DNA from: Candidatus Bathyarchaeota archaeon
Lineage (GTDB): Archaea > Thermoproteota > Bathyarchaeia > Bathyarchaeales > Bathycorpusculaceae
Reading direction: 5' to 3'
Assembly (NCBI GenBank): GCA_026014465.1
Contig: JAOZID010000010.1
Span: forward strand, 1,460,303 to 1,524,302
DNA: 64,000 bases
The notes under the pieces were generated by a model. The model was not told the origin of the DNA. It did not search any database and saw only the letters and a program-made list of their open reading frames with translations. The stretch's first letter is position 1. The number at the start of each line of letters is the position of its first letter. Shown here piece by piece: positions 1-8,979 of this stretch. The translations under genes were made by a program, and so were the position numbers.

Positions 1-1029
1 GACTTTTGCGTAGCTGCCTGGAGCGCCGACCATGCCTGCGCCATTAACATTAACCATCGCGACGTCCTTGATGAGCGCGACAGCTTTGACTGCTCCTGTG
101 ATTTTGGAGCCGTTCATGTCGGTGATGAGGGTGCCTTGGTTGTTTGGGTGAGCGGTGTTTCTAATCCTCACGGGGATTTTGGCTTCGATAATGGGTTCTA
201 AGGCTCGGGGGTGCATGGCTTTGGCGCCAAAAATCGCCATTTCCGCGGCTTCCTGATATGAGAGTTTGGGGAGGGTTTTGGCTTGGGGCACAATTTTGGG
301 GTCGGTGGTCATGATGCCGTCTACGTCAGTCCATATCCAGACCTCAGCAGCGCATAAGGCGACACCGATGATGGTTGCGGTGTAGTCTGAGCCGCCTCTG
401 CCGATGGTTGTGACTATGCCGTCTTGGGTTGCGGCGATGTAGCCTGTGACTACGGGGACGATGTTTTGTTTGAGTAGGGGTTCGAGGCGTTCTTTGAGTT
501 GATGTGTGGTGACGTTGAGCAGAGGGCTGGCTTCTCCAAAGTTTGCGTCTGTTACTATGCCTGCGTCTTTGCCTGTGAACCACTGCGTTTTAACTTGCAA
601 ATCCTTTAGGGCGCCGCAGACGATGGGGGCGCAGAGGCGTTCACCAAAGGAGACGATGAAGTCTTTGGATTTGGCTGTTAATTCGCCTACGTAGCTTACG
701 CCGATGAGGACTTTTTCGAGTTCGGCGACTGCGGTTTTGGTTGTTTGTTCGGCTTCTTTTTGCAGCGATTTGTCGGTTATGGCGCCTTGTATGGCTTTGA
801 CGTGCTCATGTACAAGCTGCTTGGTAAACTGCTTAATCTCCTGCTCAGATGCCTTCTTAGCCTGCTCTGCAACGTCCAAAAGCTGATTAGTCACGCCTCC
901 AATAGCCGAAACCACCACAACAACACGGTTCTCTTTAGCATTTGATTTGACTAACTCAGCAACGTGACGTATACTCTTGCCTGACCCAACGCTGGTTCCG
1001 CCAAACTTCATAACTACAGTTTTAGCCAT
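1..1029 (-). CDS. lysC: Aspartate kinase, C-terminus cut by window edge
   Basis: Phosphorylates aspartate, the first step toward Thr, Met and Lys. The frame runs open from an ATG at 1029 to base 1 (343 codons, no stop), so the gene is truncated here. Residues 8-15 read KFGGTSVG, the kinase signature. Further on come SFGER, TIGRGGSDYTA and WTDVDGIMTTDP, the substrate and nucleotide loops. The last visible residues (VNVNGAGMVGAPG) are the beginning of the first ACT domain, so the effector-binding half lies outside the window. The start is supported by GGAGAG about 9 bases upstream. It is the last visible gene of the minus-strand threonine operon, 26 bases after hom. Family assignment is secure; feedback sensitivity cannot be judged without the missing end. 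Confidence 0.95.
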   Translation of the reverse strand, partial: MAKTVVMKFGGTSVGSGKSIRHVAELVKSNAKENRVVVVVSAIGGVTNQLLDVAEQAKKASEQEIKQFTKQLVHEHVKAIQGAITDKSLQKEAEQTTKTAVAELEKVLIGVSYVGELTAKSKDFIVSFGERLCAPIVCGALKDLQVKTQWFTGKDAGIVTDANFGEASPLLNVTTHQLKERLEPLLKQNIVPVVTGYIAATQDGIVTTIGRGGSDYTATIIGVALCAAEVWIWTDVDGIMTTDPKIVPQAKTLPKLSYQEAAEMAIFGAKAMHPRALEPIIEAKIPVRIRNTAHPNNQGTLITDMNGSKITGAVKAVALIKDVAMVNVNGAGMVGAPGSYAKV

Positions 1030-1055
1030 CTCGATTTTCTCTCCAAGCTCTCTTT

Positions 1056-2087
1056 TTATTGTTTGGTGAGTAGTTGCTGTGCTAGACTACGTCTTATGTC
1101 TAATAAGTCTCTTAAAACTGCACTGGCAGTTTCCATGCCGCCCGCGCCCCTGCCTACTATGGTTTCTTCGCCTGCAAATTCCGAGGCAAACGTGACCGCG
1201 TTTAGGACGCCGCTAACGCACAGCGGATTGCGTTTGGAAACCTCAGTTGGTTCAACCTTGGCGTCCCCGTTAACTGCGCCTACGAGTTTGATAATGTTGC
1301 CCCTCTTCGTGGCAGCTTCCTGCTCCTTAGGCTTGACATCTCGGATTCCCTTCACTTTGACGTCTTTGAGCGTGATTTTGCGTTTCATTATCCAGTTAGC
1401 CAATATGACAACTTTGCAGGCAGTATCCAAACCCTCTACATCCATGGTTGGGTCAGTCTCCGCGTAACCCAGCTTCTGAGCATTCGCCAACGCCTCCTCA
1501 AACGTGGTCTGGTTTTCCGCCATCTCAGTTAGGATGTAGTTGGTGGTTCCGTTAAGTATGCCCTGTATGCCTAAGATTTTGTCACCTACTAAGCATTTTT
1601 TGGCAAAGTCCAAAACTGGGGTGCCTCCGCCTACGGTGCCGCTGAATTTGAGGAAGACGTTGTTGTGGTCGGCAAGCTCTGTTAATGCGGTAAAGGCGAG
1701 AGCGAGGGGACCTTTGTTGGTGGTGACGACGTGTTTGCCTGTTTTGAATGCTTTGGTTATGTAGGACAAGCCTGGTTCACCGTCTTTGACGTTTGTAGAG
1801 GTAGCTTCCACCATGACCTCAGCCTCCACTGACTCAATAACCTCCAACGGCGACATGTTGTGATGACCCGCAGCCGAGTCAAACGAGACTGAGCCCTTGC
1901 TTTTCTTCAATGTGAGCATCCGCTCCAAATCCAAACCCTTAGCATCCACTGCAGCGCCGCCCTTATCCACGATAGCAACGATGCGGGGGTTAAATCCGTA
2001 CTCCTTGATGGTTTCCAGACGCCTGCGTAGCAAAATATCGGTTAAGCCCTGCCCGACGACGCCGTAGCCAACAAGAATTATCCTCAT
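1056..2087 (-). CDS. hom: Homoserine dehydrogenase
   Basis: Reduces aspartate semialdehyde to homoserine in the cytoplasm. The 343-residue protein opens with the dinucleotide-binding motif GYGVVGQG (7-14). Its catalytic domain carries SGTVGGGTPVLDFAKKCL and the NGTTNYIL strand. It ends after DIRRSLAQQLLTKQ with no room for the C-terminal ACT domain of long bacterial forms, so any threonine feedback must come from another polypeptide. The ATG overlaps the thrC stop by one base (TAATG), implying translational coupling. The product feeds ThrB/ThrC directly upstream; it also supplies no sulfur acceptor here, since homocysteine is probably made from aspartate semialdehyde by the DUF39 system. Confidence 0.96.
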   Translation of the reverse strand: MRIILVGYGVVGQGLTDILLRRRLETIKEYGFNPRIVAIVDKGGAAVDAKGLDLERMLTLKKSKGSVSFDSAAGHHNMSPLEVIESVEAEVMVEATSTNVKDGEPGLSYITKAFKTGKHVVTTNKGPLALAFTALTELADHNNVFLKFSGTVGGGTPVLDFAKKCLVGDKILGIQGILNGTTNYILTEMAENQTTFEEALANAQKLGYAETDPTMDVEGLDTACKVVILANWIMKRKITLKDVKVKGIRDVKPKEQEAATKRGNIIKLVGAVNGDAKVEPTEVSKRNPLCVSGVLNAVTFASEFAGEETIVGRGAGGMETASAVLRDLLDIRRSLAQQLLTKQ

Positions 2088-3340
2088 TAACTCACCCGTG
2101 CTGATGCAACTTGTTTTTGCAGACCCAAAGCCCGCTCAATAGCCTCAGTTTCGGCATCCACTTCCAAGGGTTTCTCGCTCATCTTCACTGCCGTATCAGG
2201 ATCTTTAAGCCCATGTCCCGTGGTTACGCATACGACGCGTTCGTCTTTGTCTATGACGCCGTTGTTTACGAGTTTGATTAAGCCTGCAATGGAGGATGCG
2301 CTGGCGGGTTCGACGAATATGCCTTCTTGCCGGGCAAGCATTTTCTGGGCAGCTAAAATTTCCTCGTCGGTTACGGTTTCTGCGGTTCCGCCGCTGTTGC
2401 GTATGGCGTTGACGGCTTTTTTCCAGCTTACAGGTGCGCCGATGCGTATGGCGGTGGCGACGGTTTCGGGGGCTTTGACAGGTTCCATGGTGGTGCTTCC
2501 CGTTTTTATCATCTGCGCAATGGGTGCAGAACCCGCGGCTTGAATGCCTGTCATCTTGGGCAACTTGTCGATAAAGCCCAGCTTGTAGTATTCGCTAACG
2601 CCCTTCCATATCGCGCTGATGTTGCCTGCGTTTCCCACGGGCACAATTATCCTATCAGGCGCTTTGCCGTCAAGTTGGTCGCAGATTTCAAAACCCAACG
2701 ATTTTTGACCTTCGACGCGGAACGGGTTAATTGAGTTTAGCAGGTAGATGCTTGGGTGTTTCTCGGCAAGCTGCAGTACCATGTCTAGGGATTGGTCAAA
2801 GTTGCCGCGGATTTGCAAGACTTTGGCGCCGTATATCATGGCTTGGGAGAGTTTGCCGTAAGCGATTTTGCCTGAAGGGATAAGGACGGTGCATTGCATG
2901 CCTGCTTTTGCCGCGTAAGCCGCCAGAGACGCGGAGGTGTTGCCTGTGGAGGCGCATATTACGTTTTTGGCGCCTAGCTCGTTGGCTTTGGAGACGCCTA
3001 CGGTCATGCCGCGGTCTTTGAAGCTGCCTGTTGGGTTTTCACCCTCGTTTTTTACGCAAAGTTGCACGAGTCCGAGTTTTTTGCCTAGTTTGTGGCAGGA
3101 ATGTAGTCCTGTGCCGCCTTCGTTGAGCGAGACAATTTTGCTGATGTCGTCTATGGGCATGAACTCTTTGTAGCGCCACACCGAAAGCGGGACATCTCGC
3201 CACTGGCTCTTCTCCAACTTGGCTTTAAGCTCGTCAAAGTCGTATTTAACCTCAAGCAGGTCTCTACATTTTCTGCAGAAATACACAATATCGTTTACGT
3301 CATACTTGGTTCCACAGTTTATACACTCTTGATGCGTCAA
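2087..3340 (-). CDS. thrC: Threonine synthase
   Basis: PLP enzyme converting O-phosphohomoserine to threonine. The 417-residue protein begins with a zinc-ribbon-like four-cysteine motif (C6, C9, C22, C25), common in archaeal threonine synthases. The PLP lysine lies in NPTGSFKDRG (K108), followed by the CASTGNTSASLAAYAAKAG phosphate-binding segment and VPVGNAGN. The length fits the class I short archaeal/Bacillus-type enzyme. It sits 6 bases after thrB and overlaps hom by one base, so the order is thrB-thrC-hom-lysC. No anomalies seen. Confidence 0.96.
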   Translation of the reverse strand: MTHQECINCGTKYDVNDIVYFCRKCRDLLEVKYDFDELKAKLEKSQWRDVPLSVWRYKEFMPIDDISKIVSLNEGGTGLHSCHKLGKKLGLVQLCVKNEGENPTGSFKDRGMTVGVSKANELGAKNVICASTGNTSASLAAYAAKAGMQCTVLIPSGKIAYGKLSQAMIYGAKVLQIRGNFDQSLDMVLQLAEKHPSIYLLNSINPFRVEGQKSLGFEICDQLDGKAPDRIIVPVGNAGNISAIWKGVSEYYKLGFIDKLPKMTGIQAAGSAPIAQMIKTGSTTMEPVKAPETVATAIRIGAPVSWKKAVNAIRNSGGTAETVTDEEILAAQKMLARQEGIFVEPASASSIAGLIKLVNNGVIDKDERVVCVTTGHGLKDPDTAVKMSEKPLEVDAETEAIERALGLQKQVASARVS

Positions 3341-3346
3341 GTCAAA

Positions 3347-4300
3347 CTACTCCTCTATTACTATACTAACTCCGCTGCCTGGCTTTGTCGCAAACGCTGT
3401 TGCATCAAAACCCGCAGACCTAAAACCTTCTTTCATGGCAACCGCCACGTTTTGTGCGTCCGCGTTTTCCTTGTTGACTACTGCTAACACGGCAGGTCCC
3501 GCACCGCTAATTGTTACGCCACAAGCTCCCGCGTTAACTGCGCCTTCTTTGACTGCTGCAAACCCGGGGATAAGTCCTGCTCGGGCGGGCTCCACTACTG
3601 CATCTGACATGGCTCTTCCAATCAAATCCACATCGCCCCTGGCAAATCCGCTAACCATCGCCGCCGCGTTTCCCACGTTATGCACCAGCTTCTTGGTGGA
3701 AACCATTTGGGGCACTACTAAGCGTGCTTTTTTGGTTTTGTGTGCAGGTGTTATCATGTGCGGGAACGCTACTGATAGTTCCATGTTTGCGGGCGCTTTC
3801 AAGCTGATGACTTCCAGCGGATTATACGAACGGATGATTATGAAACCTCCGCATATCGCGGCGGAAACGTTGTCGGCGTGTTCCCATCCTGCTGAGGCGA
3901 CTTCTCCTTTGGCGGCTAATCGGATAAGCTGTTTGGTGTCTAGTTTGAGGTCAAACATGTGGTTGATGCCAACTGCCGCGGCTGCCGCTGAAGCTGCGCT
4001 GCTGCCCATTCCCCTGCTCGGGCAAATTCCCTTGGAAATATCTATGCTAATGCCTTCTTTGAGGGAGAACTCTTGGATCATGTGGGTTGCCACTATGCCT
4101 GCTGTGTTTCTGTGGGGGTCTTGGGCTATGGTTTCGGGTTTGAAGTTGGAAACTTGGATTTTTACGCCCTTCTCAGGAACCGCCGTTAATGTGACTGTGT
4201 CGTGGGGCTGCTCTAGTGCCAAGCCGAAAACGTCAAAGCCTGGACCCAAGTTGGCGCTTGTGGCGGGGGCTTTTACAGTGACTTGGCTAATTGGCGGCAT
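3347..4300 (-). CDS. thrB: Homoserine kinase (GHMP family)
   Basis: Phosphorylates homoserine to feed ThrC. The 317-residue protein carries the GHMP N-terminal motif PATSANLGPGFD (12-23) and the ATP-binding glycine/serine loop PSRGMGSSAA (94-103). A C-terminal GHMP motif reads CGVTISGAGPAVLAVV. The ATG at 4300 follows the ACT protein by 67 bases, and thrC follows after 6 bases. An equally long antisense ORF covers this gene but has no family features and was discarded. Confidence 0.96.
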   Translation of the reverse strand: MPPISQVTVKAPATSANLGPGFDVFGLALEQPHDTVTLTAVPEKGVKIQVSNFKPETIAQDPHRNTAGIVATHMIQEFSLKEGISIDISKGICPSRGMGSSAASAAAAAVGINHMFDLKLDTKQLIRLAAKGEVASAGWEHADNVSAAICGGFIIIRSYNPLEVISLKAPANMELSVAFPHMITPAHKTKKARLVVPQMVSTKKLVHNVGNAAAMVSGFARGDVDLIGRAMSDAVVEPARAGLIPGFAAVKEGAVNAGACGVTISGAGPAVLAVVNKENADAQNVAVAMKEGFRSAGFDATAFATKPGSGVSIVIEE

Positions 4301-4367
4301 AGTTTCATCTCACGTTTGCACAGACTATTCTTATAGGATTATTAATATTCTTGCGGTTGAGCATGGT

Positions 4368-4949
4368 TTAGCCTACTATGTTGCTTAGAGTTTCGTATGC
4401 TTTGAAGCTGTCAACTTTCTCCACAACGATGACGGTTTCTGTCCAGCACGAAATGAACTCGACAATGTTCACGTTCTGCTCCGCCAAAAGCGTTGTTAGG
4501 AACGCGACAACTCCTGGCGTTGCTTCGAGCTCCTCAGGAGAATTCACCACAATCATGGTGCAGTTATCATGCTTAACTAACGTGCTGATGCGTTCGGGCA
4601 AATCCGCTCGGTCAAGCAAATACACAAACTTTCCAGGCAAATCCACTTTCATGCCGCTTTTTGTGGCGATTTCTTTGGCGGTTATGATGACGCTTTTGCG
4701 GTCGTAGACGGCTATGCCGCTTCGTTTGAGCAGTTGCAGGACTTTTTCTTCTCTTTTCTGTTTGTGTTTTTGCAGTTCTTCGGCGTATCGGCGCAGCGCG
4801 GCTTTGGTGGCGGTTGTGTTTCCTGTTTGCAGTTCTTGCTGTATTTGCCGTGAGAGTTCGCTAAGGTTAACTATGCCCTTCTCAAGCGCTTCAAGCAGGT
4901 ACGGCTTGTTTTTTAAGTAATCACGCACGTTTTTGGCGGTGGTCGTCAT
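4368..4949 (-). CDS. Stand-alone ACT-domain regulator, first gene of thr operon
   Basis: A 193-residue protein of unknown exact role. Residues 1-75 are helical and charged (DYLKNKPYLLEALEKGIVN, then KRREEK-type stretches) and look like a small winged-helix or coiled segment. Residues about 80-193 resemble an ACT-like pair (VDLPGKFVYLLDRADLPERI, then FLTTLLAEQNVNIVEFISCW and TVIVVEKVDS). It leads the operon thrB-thrC-hom-lysC. Because the co-transcribed homoserine dehydrogenase has no ACT domain, this protein may sense threonine or another amino acid, either by binding enzymes or as a transcription regulator. That role is inferred from context; the ACT call rests on pattern alone. A palindrome overlaps its promoter and could be an autoregulatory site. 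Confidence 0.7.
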   Translation of the reverse strand: MTTTAKNVRDYLKNKPYLLEALEKGIVNLSELSRQIQQELQTGNTTATKAALRRYAEELQKHKQKREEKVLQLLKRSGIAVYDRKSVIITAKEIATKSGMKVDLPGKFVYLLDRADLPERISTLVKHDNCTMIVVNSPEELEATPGVVAFLTTLLAEQNVNIVEFISCWTETVIVVEKVDSFKAYETLSNIVG

Positions 4950-4958
4950 GATTCACCG

Positions 4959-4981
4959 ATGTATCATTTGGTACATTTAAA
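4959..4981 (-). promoter_or_regulatory. Promoter of the thr operon with overlapping palindrome
   Basis: On the minus strand a TATA-like TTTAAA lies at 4980-4975, about 26 bases upstream of the ATG at 4949, implying a nearly leaderless transcript. Directly overlapping it, 4959-4976 is an 18-base imperfect palindrome, ATGTATCATTTGGTACAT, with a single mismatched pair. Its placement between TATA box and start is where an archaeal repressor would block RNA polymerase. The cognate regulator is unknown. Confidence 0.5.
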
Positions 4982-5008
4982 GATTCTTATGTTACAAAAA
5001 AGTCGTAA

Positions 5009-5067
5009 AGTTTAAAAACACAGCCCTGAAGGTAAGGGGAATAATTTCCGTTTCAAAAATGGGGGAG
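5009..5067 (+). promoter_or_regulatory. argG promoter and ribosome binding site
   Basis: AGTTTAAAAAC at 5009-5019 is a good archaeal TATA box, placing the start of transcription near 5038. GGGGGAG at 5061-5067 is the Shine-Dalgarno sequence, eight bases before the ATG at 5076. No attenuator-like hairpin is obvious in the short leader. The divergent thr promoter lies about 30 bases away. Confidence 0.55.
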
Positions 5068-5075
5068 CAACGTGC

Positions 5076-6287
5076 ATGGCTGAAAAATATGTCTTAGCAT
5101 ACAGCGGCGGACTAGATACGTCAGTTCTGGTCAAGTACCTGCAAGAAAAATTCAACGCCCAAGTCATAACTGTAACTGTGGATGTAGGGCAGCAAGAAGA
5201 CCTCAAAGCAGCAGAGGAAAAAGCTCACAAACTTGGTGTTCTCAAACATTACTCCATAGACGCCAAAGAAGAATTTGTTACCCACTACATCTACCAAGCC
5301 ATAAAAGCCAACGCGCTTTATGAAGGCAAATACCCCATAAGCACAACCCTTAGCCGTCCCCTCATAGCGAAAAAGATGGTTGAAATCGCCCAAGCTGAAG
5401 GCGCCACAGGCTTAGTTCACGGCTGCACGGGCAGAGGAAACGACCAAGTTCGCTTTGACATTACCATGAGCGCTTTAGCTCCCAACAAGCAGGTTCTTGC
5501 ACCCATACGCGACTGGAGCCTAACGCGCGACGAAGAAATCGAATACGCCAAATCACAGGGTATTCACGTTTCTGATTCGGCAAAGAAATACAGCATTGAC
5601 GCAAGCGTTTGGGGCAGAGCCATAGAATGCGGTTTGCTCGAGGACGCCAGTGCCGAGCCGCCTGAGGACGCCTACGAATGGACAGTTGCGCCCGAAAAAG
5701 CCCCCGACAAACCCGAATACGTAACCATCCAGTTCGAATCAGGCATACCCGTAGCCGTCAACGGCAACAAACTTACACCCCTAAACCTCATCGAAACCCT
5801 AAACGAAATCGCGGGCAAAAACGGTGTAGGACGCATAGACCATATCGAAGACCGCTTAGTGGGCATCAAATCCCGCGAAGTTTACGAGTGCCCCGCCGCC
5901 GTCGTCATCTTGGAAGCCCACAAGGACTTGGAGAAGATGGTTATGACCCGCCACGAAGTCCTCTTCAAACAAACTGTAGATGCTGAATGGGTTTTCCTTG
6001 CCTACGCTGGGTTGTGGGTTGACCCCTTAAAAGATGACCTTGACGCTTTCATTAACAAATCCCAAGAAAACGTGACAGGCGAGGTTCGCTTAAAGCTCTA
6101 CAAAGGCGCCGTCCAAGTAGTCGGTCGCTCCTCTCCGCTGTCACTGTATGATAAGAACTTGGCGAACTATAACATCAAAACCTCATTTAACCAGTGTTCT
6201 TCAAAAGGCTTTATTGAACTGTGGGGCCTGCAATCACGAATGCACAAAGCCCTAAAAAATTCAGTAAAGCAATCTGAGGACACATAA
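5076..6287 (+). CDS. argG: Argininosuccinate synthase
   Basis: Joins citrulline and aspartate with ATP hydrolysis to AMP, the penultimate arginine step. The 403-residue protein opens with the PP-loop SGGLDTS (10-16). It also has GCTGRGNDQVRFD, the citrulline/aspartate-binding segment, and the NCIC-type C-terminal half expected of the family. The start is set by the Shine-Dalgarno sequence at 5061. It heads argG-argH-carA-carB; argH begins 26 bases after its stop. Confidence 0.97.
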   Translation: MAEKYVLAYSGGLDTSVLVKYLQEKFNAQVITVTVDVGQQEDLKAAEEKAHKLGVLKHYSIDAKEEFVTHYIYQAIKANALYEGKYPISTTLSRPLIAKKMVEIAQAEGATGLVHGCTGRGNDQVRFDITMSALAPNKQVLAPIRDWSLTRDEEIEYAKSQGIHVSDSAKKYSIDASVWGRAIECGLLEDASAEPPEDAYEWTVAPEKAPDKPEYVTIQFESGIPVAVNGNKLTPLNLIETLNEIAGKNGVGRIDHIEDRLVGIKSREVYECPAAVVILEAHKDLEKMVMTRHEVLFKQTVDAEWVFLAYAGLWVDPLKDDLDAFINKSQENVTGEVRLKLYKGAVQVVGRSSPLSLYDKNLANYNIKTSFNQCSSKGFIELWGLQSRMHKALKNSVKQSEDT

Positions 6288-6313
6288 AAACCAAAGTTTG
6301 GAGTGAACAGAAA

Positions 6314-7807
6314 ACGTCTAAACTACTGCGCGGTGGAAGACTTGGATCAATGCGAGAAGACGTCGCCCAGTTCACTTCATCAATCAAAGACGACACCCGA
6401 CTACTCAACGCCGTTTTAGCCATAAACAAAGCCCACATCATCATGCTCACTGAACAAAAAATCATAACCCAAAATGACGGCGCACAAATCCTAGCTGCTT
6501 TGGATAAGCAGTCTGATATGGTTTTGGATTCTTCTATGGAGGATGCGCATTTAGCGGTAGAAGAAGCTGTTCTTAAGGAAGCAGGCGCAGACGTCGGTGG
6601 TAACTTGCACATTGCCAAGAGCCGAAACGACCAAGTCGCAACCGCCATACGCATGGAACTGCGCACCGAAATCCTCAACCTCATGCGCGCCGCCTCTCAT
6701 GTGCAGTCTCACTTAGCCGAGGTCGCAGAAGAAAACCTAAACACCGTCGTTCTCGAATACACCCACCTGCAGCCTGCACAACCCGTAACGTTTGCTCATT
6801 ATCTTCTCTCTTACATTCAAGCTTTAGAGCGTGACTTGCAACGGCTCCAAGACCTCTACAAACGCGTCAACCAGTCACCTTTAGGCGCGTGTGCTTTGGC
6901 TACAACGAGTTTTCCAATAAACCGTGAACGCACAGCCGAGCTTTTAGGCTTTGAAGGCTTAGTCGAGAACTCGTTAGACGCCGTGGGCAGCCGCGACTTC
7001 ATAACCGAAACCCTAGCCGCCCTGACACTTATCGCGGTTGATTTAAGCCGCTTAGCTGAAGACCTAATCATCTGGAGTTCTCCCGCGTTTGGCGTCGTGG
7101 AGCTTCCTGACGAATTCACCAGCACAAGCAGCATCATGCCCCAAAAGAAAAACGCTGAAGTCCTCGAAGTCATCCGAGCCCGAGCCAGCGACATTTTAGG
7201 CAACTTTGCCGCCTGCATCGCCACAGTAAAAAACCTGCCCTCCACCTACAACTTGGACTTTCAAGAACTCACCCCCAAACTCTGGGCATCCACAGCCAGC
7301 GTACGCGCCTCCTTAGACATGTTCCACAAGCTTATCCCAAAAATCAAGGTAACCAGCGACGTTTCCAAGCAAGCTTCAGAGAGCTTTGTAGCCGCCACTG
7401 AACTGGCAAATCTGCTGGTACGCAAATGCAACGTCTCGTTTAGGTTAGCCCACAAAATCGTAGGCGCCTACGTTAAGTCCCTTGTAGAAAACAAGCAAAC
7501 GTTTGCTGATGGCACCCCCCAGTTGCTCCAAAAAGCTGCCCAAGAAGCCGCAGACCTTGCCCTAACCGTTAACGCCAAGGATCTTTCGGGTTTATCTGAC
7601 CCGCTCACACTCGTTAAAGCCTGCAACGTCGTAGGTGGTCCTGCGCCTGAAGTGGTTTTGGGGGCGTTGGCGGCACATGAAAAGCAGCGGTTTGTAACCA
7701 AATCCAATATATCTCAGATGGACAAGAAACTTGAGGAGGCTGAAAGTGAACTGGAAACTCTTCTTCAGTCATATTTACCCGCGAGCAATCGCAACGGCAC
7801 ATCATAG
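6314..7807 (+). CDS. argH: Argininosuccinate lyase with probable ACG start
   Basis: Cleaves argininosuccinate to arginine and fumarate. Family motifs include SRNDQVAT and the superfamily signature TSSIMPQKKN (near residue 270). The first ATG in frame (6350) would give 485 residues but would omit SKLLRGGRLGS, the conserved N-terminal LLRGGRxG-type segment, which is plainly encoded just upstream. Between an in-frame stop at 6275-6277 and 6350 there is no ATG, GTG or TTG. The codon at the expected start is ACG (6314-6316), giving (M)SKLLRGGRLG. GGAGTGA at 6300-6306 lies at Shine-Dalgarno distance. I therefore call ACG as the start (497 residues). The alternative is a sequencing error or a shorter protein. 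Confidence 0.85.
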   Translation, partial: TSKLLRGGRLGSMREDVAQFTSSIKDDTRLLNAVLAINKAHIIMLTEQKIITQNDGAQILAALDKQSDMVLDSSMEDAHLAVEEAVLKEAGADVGGNLHIAKSRNDQVATAIRMELRTEILNLMRAASHVQSHLAEVAEENLNTVVLEYTHLQPAQPVTFAHYLLSYIQALERDLQRLQDLYKRVNQSPLGACALATTSFPINRERTAELLGFEGLVENSLDAVGSRDFITETLAALTLIAVDLSRLAEDLIIWSSPAFGVVELPDEFTSTSSIMPQKKNAEVLEVIRARASDILGNFAACIATVKNLPSTYNLDFQELTPKLWASTASVRASLDMFHKLIPKIKVTSDVSKQASESFVAATELANLLVRKCNVSFRLAHKIVGAYVKSLVENKQTFADGTPQLLQKAAQEAADLALTVNAKDLSGLSDPLTLVKACNVVGGPAPEVVLGALAAHEKQRFVTKSNISQMDKKLEEAESELETLLQSYLPASNRNGTS

Positions 7808-7836
7808 TAATTCAACTTTGTAGGTAGAGTAGAGCT

Positions 7837-8979
7837 TTGGTTCAAGAAAAAGACGGTACAAGTAAAAAAGCGGTTTTAGTTTTAGAAGACGGCACCCTCT
7901 TTGTGGGAAAAGGATTTGGCGCTCCAACAAAAATAAGCGGAGAAGTAGTTTTTTCAACTTCCATGGTGGGGTATCCTGAATCACTCACGGACTCTTCATA
8001 CCGCGGACAAATCCTCGCGTTAACTTATCCGATGGTGGGCAACTACGGCGTTCCCCCCTACGAAAAAAACCTTGGCATCCCAATTTATTTTGAGTCTGAC
8101 TGCATCCAAGCAAAAGGATTGGCAATTCACGAGTTATGCACTGCGCCCTCACATTGGGCATCCACGCGCACCTTGGACAAATGGCTCGCCGACGAAAACA
8201 TCCCTGGCATCAGCGCAGTTGATACGCGCCGCTTAACTAAGAAACTGCGAACCCACGGTGTCATGCTTGGCATCCAGCAAGTCTGCAAAGAAGGCGAAGA
8301 ACCCAACCTTGACACGTTGCTCCAAGAAGCCAAAAACATAGCTGACCCAAACCTCACCGACCTTGTCAAAGAAGCCACCGTAGCTGAACCCGTAACCTAC
8401 AACGTGGACGGCAACAAAACTGTAGTTCTTATCGACTGCGGCGTAAAATATAACATCATGCGCAACTTGCTAAAACGCGGCGTAAACGTGATTCGTGTAC
8501 CGTATGATTTCTCTGCCAAGGAGGTCATGGAGTATAAGCCTGACGGCGTTTTCTTAAGCAACGGACCAGGTGACCCCAAACGATGCATCAAAACCATCGA
8601 GAGTGCCCGCGAGTTAGTTGATAGGATTCCTGTTATGGGTATTTGTTTGGGCGCTCAGATTCTGGCTCTTTCTCAGGGCGGCGATACGTACAAGATGAAG
8701 TTTGGTCACCGCAGCCAAAACCAGCCCGCCTTGGACTTGAAAACTAACCGTTGCTACATAACCACCCAAAACCACGGGTACGCCATAGATAACCAATGCT
8801 TTGAGAAGACCGCTTTGGAGCCTTGGTTCATAAACGCTAACGACAAATCCGTCGAAGGCGTCAAACACAAAACCAAACCCGCATTTGCGGTGCAGTGGCA
8901 TCCTGAAGCCTCACCTGGACCCTACGACACCGAATTCCTCTTCGAACACTTCATACACAACATGGAGGCAAAACAGTAA
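7837..8979 (+). CDS. carA: Carbamoyl-phosphate synthase small (glutaminase) subunit
   Basis: Hydrolyses glutamine and channels ammonia to CarB. The TTG at 7837 gives a 380-residue protein whose family core begins KKAVLVLEDGTLFVGKGFG. The class I amidotransferase domain carries the nucleophile in GICLGAQ (C270) and the catalytic His/Glu in VQWHPEASPGP. GGTAGAG lies about nine bases upstream of the TTG. The gene starts 29 bases after argH, and its TAA overlaps the carB ATG by one base. The linkage to argG/argH suggests supply of carbamoyl phosphate for arginine as well as pyrimidines. Confidence 0.95.
   Translation: MVQEKDGTSKKAVLVLEDGTLFVGKGFGAPTKISGEVVFSTSMVGYPESLTDSSYRGQILALTYPMVGNYGVPPYEKNLGIPIYFESDCIQAKGLAIHELCTAPSHWASTRTLDKWLADENIPGISAVDTRRLTKKLRTHGVMLGIQQVCKEGEEPNLDTLLQEAKNIADPNLTDLVKEATVAEPVTYNVDGNKTVVLIDCGVKYNIMRNLLKRGVNVIRVPYDFSAKEVMEYKPDGVFLSNGPGDPKRCIKTIESARELVDRIPVMGICLGAQILALSQGGDTYKMKFGHRSQNQPALDLKTNRCYITTQNHGYAIDNQCFEKTALEPWFINANDKSVEGVKHKTKPAFAVQWHPEASPGPYDTEFLFEHFIHNMEAKQ

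Noticed and set aside
3435-4388. Long plus-strand ORF opposite thrB
   Set aside because: Same length as thrB because of codon bias; no motifs, and thrB is certain.
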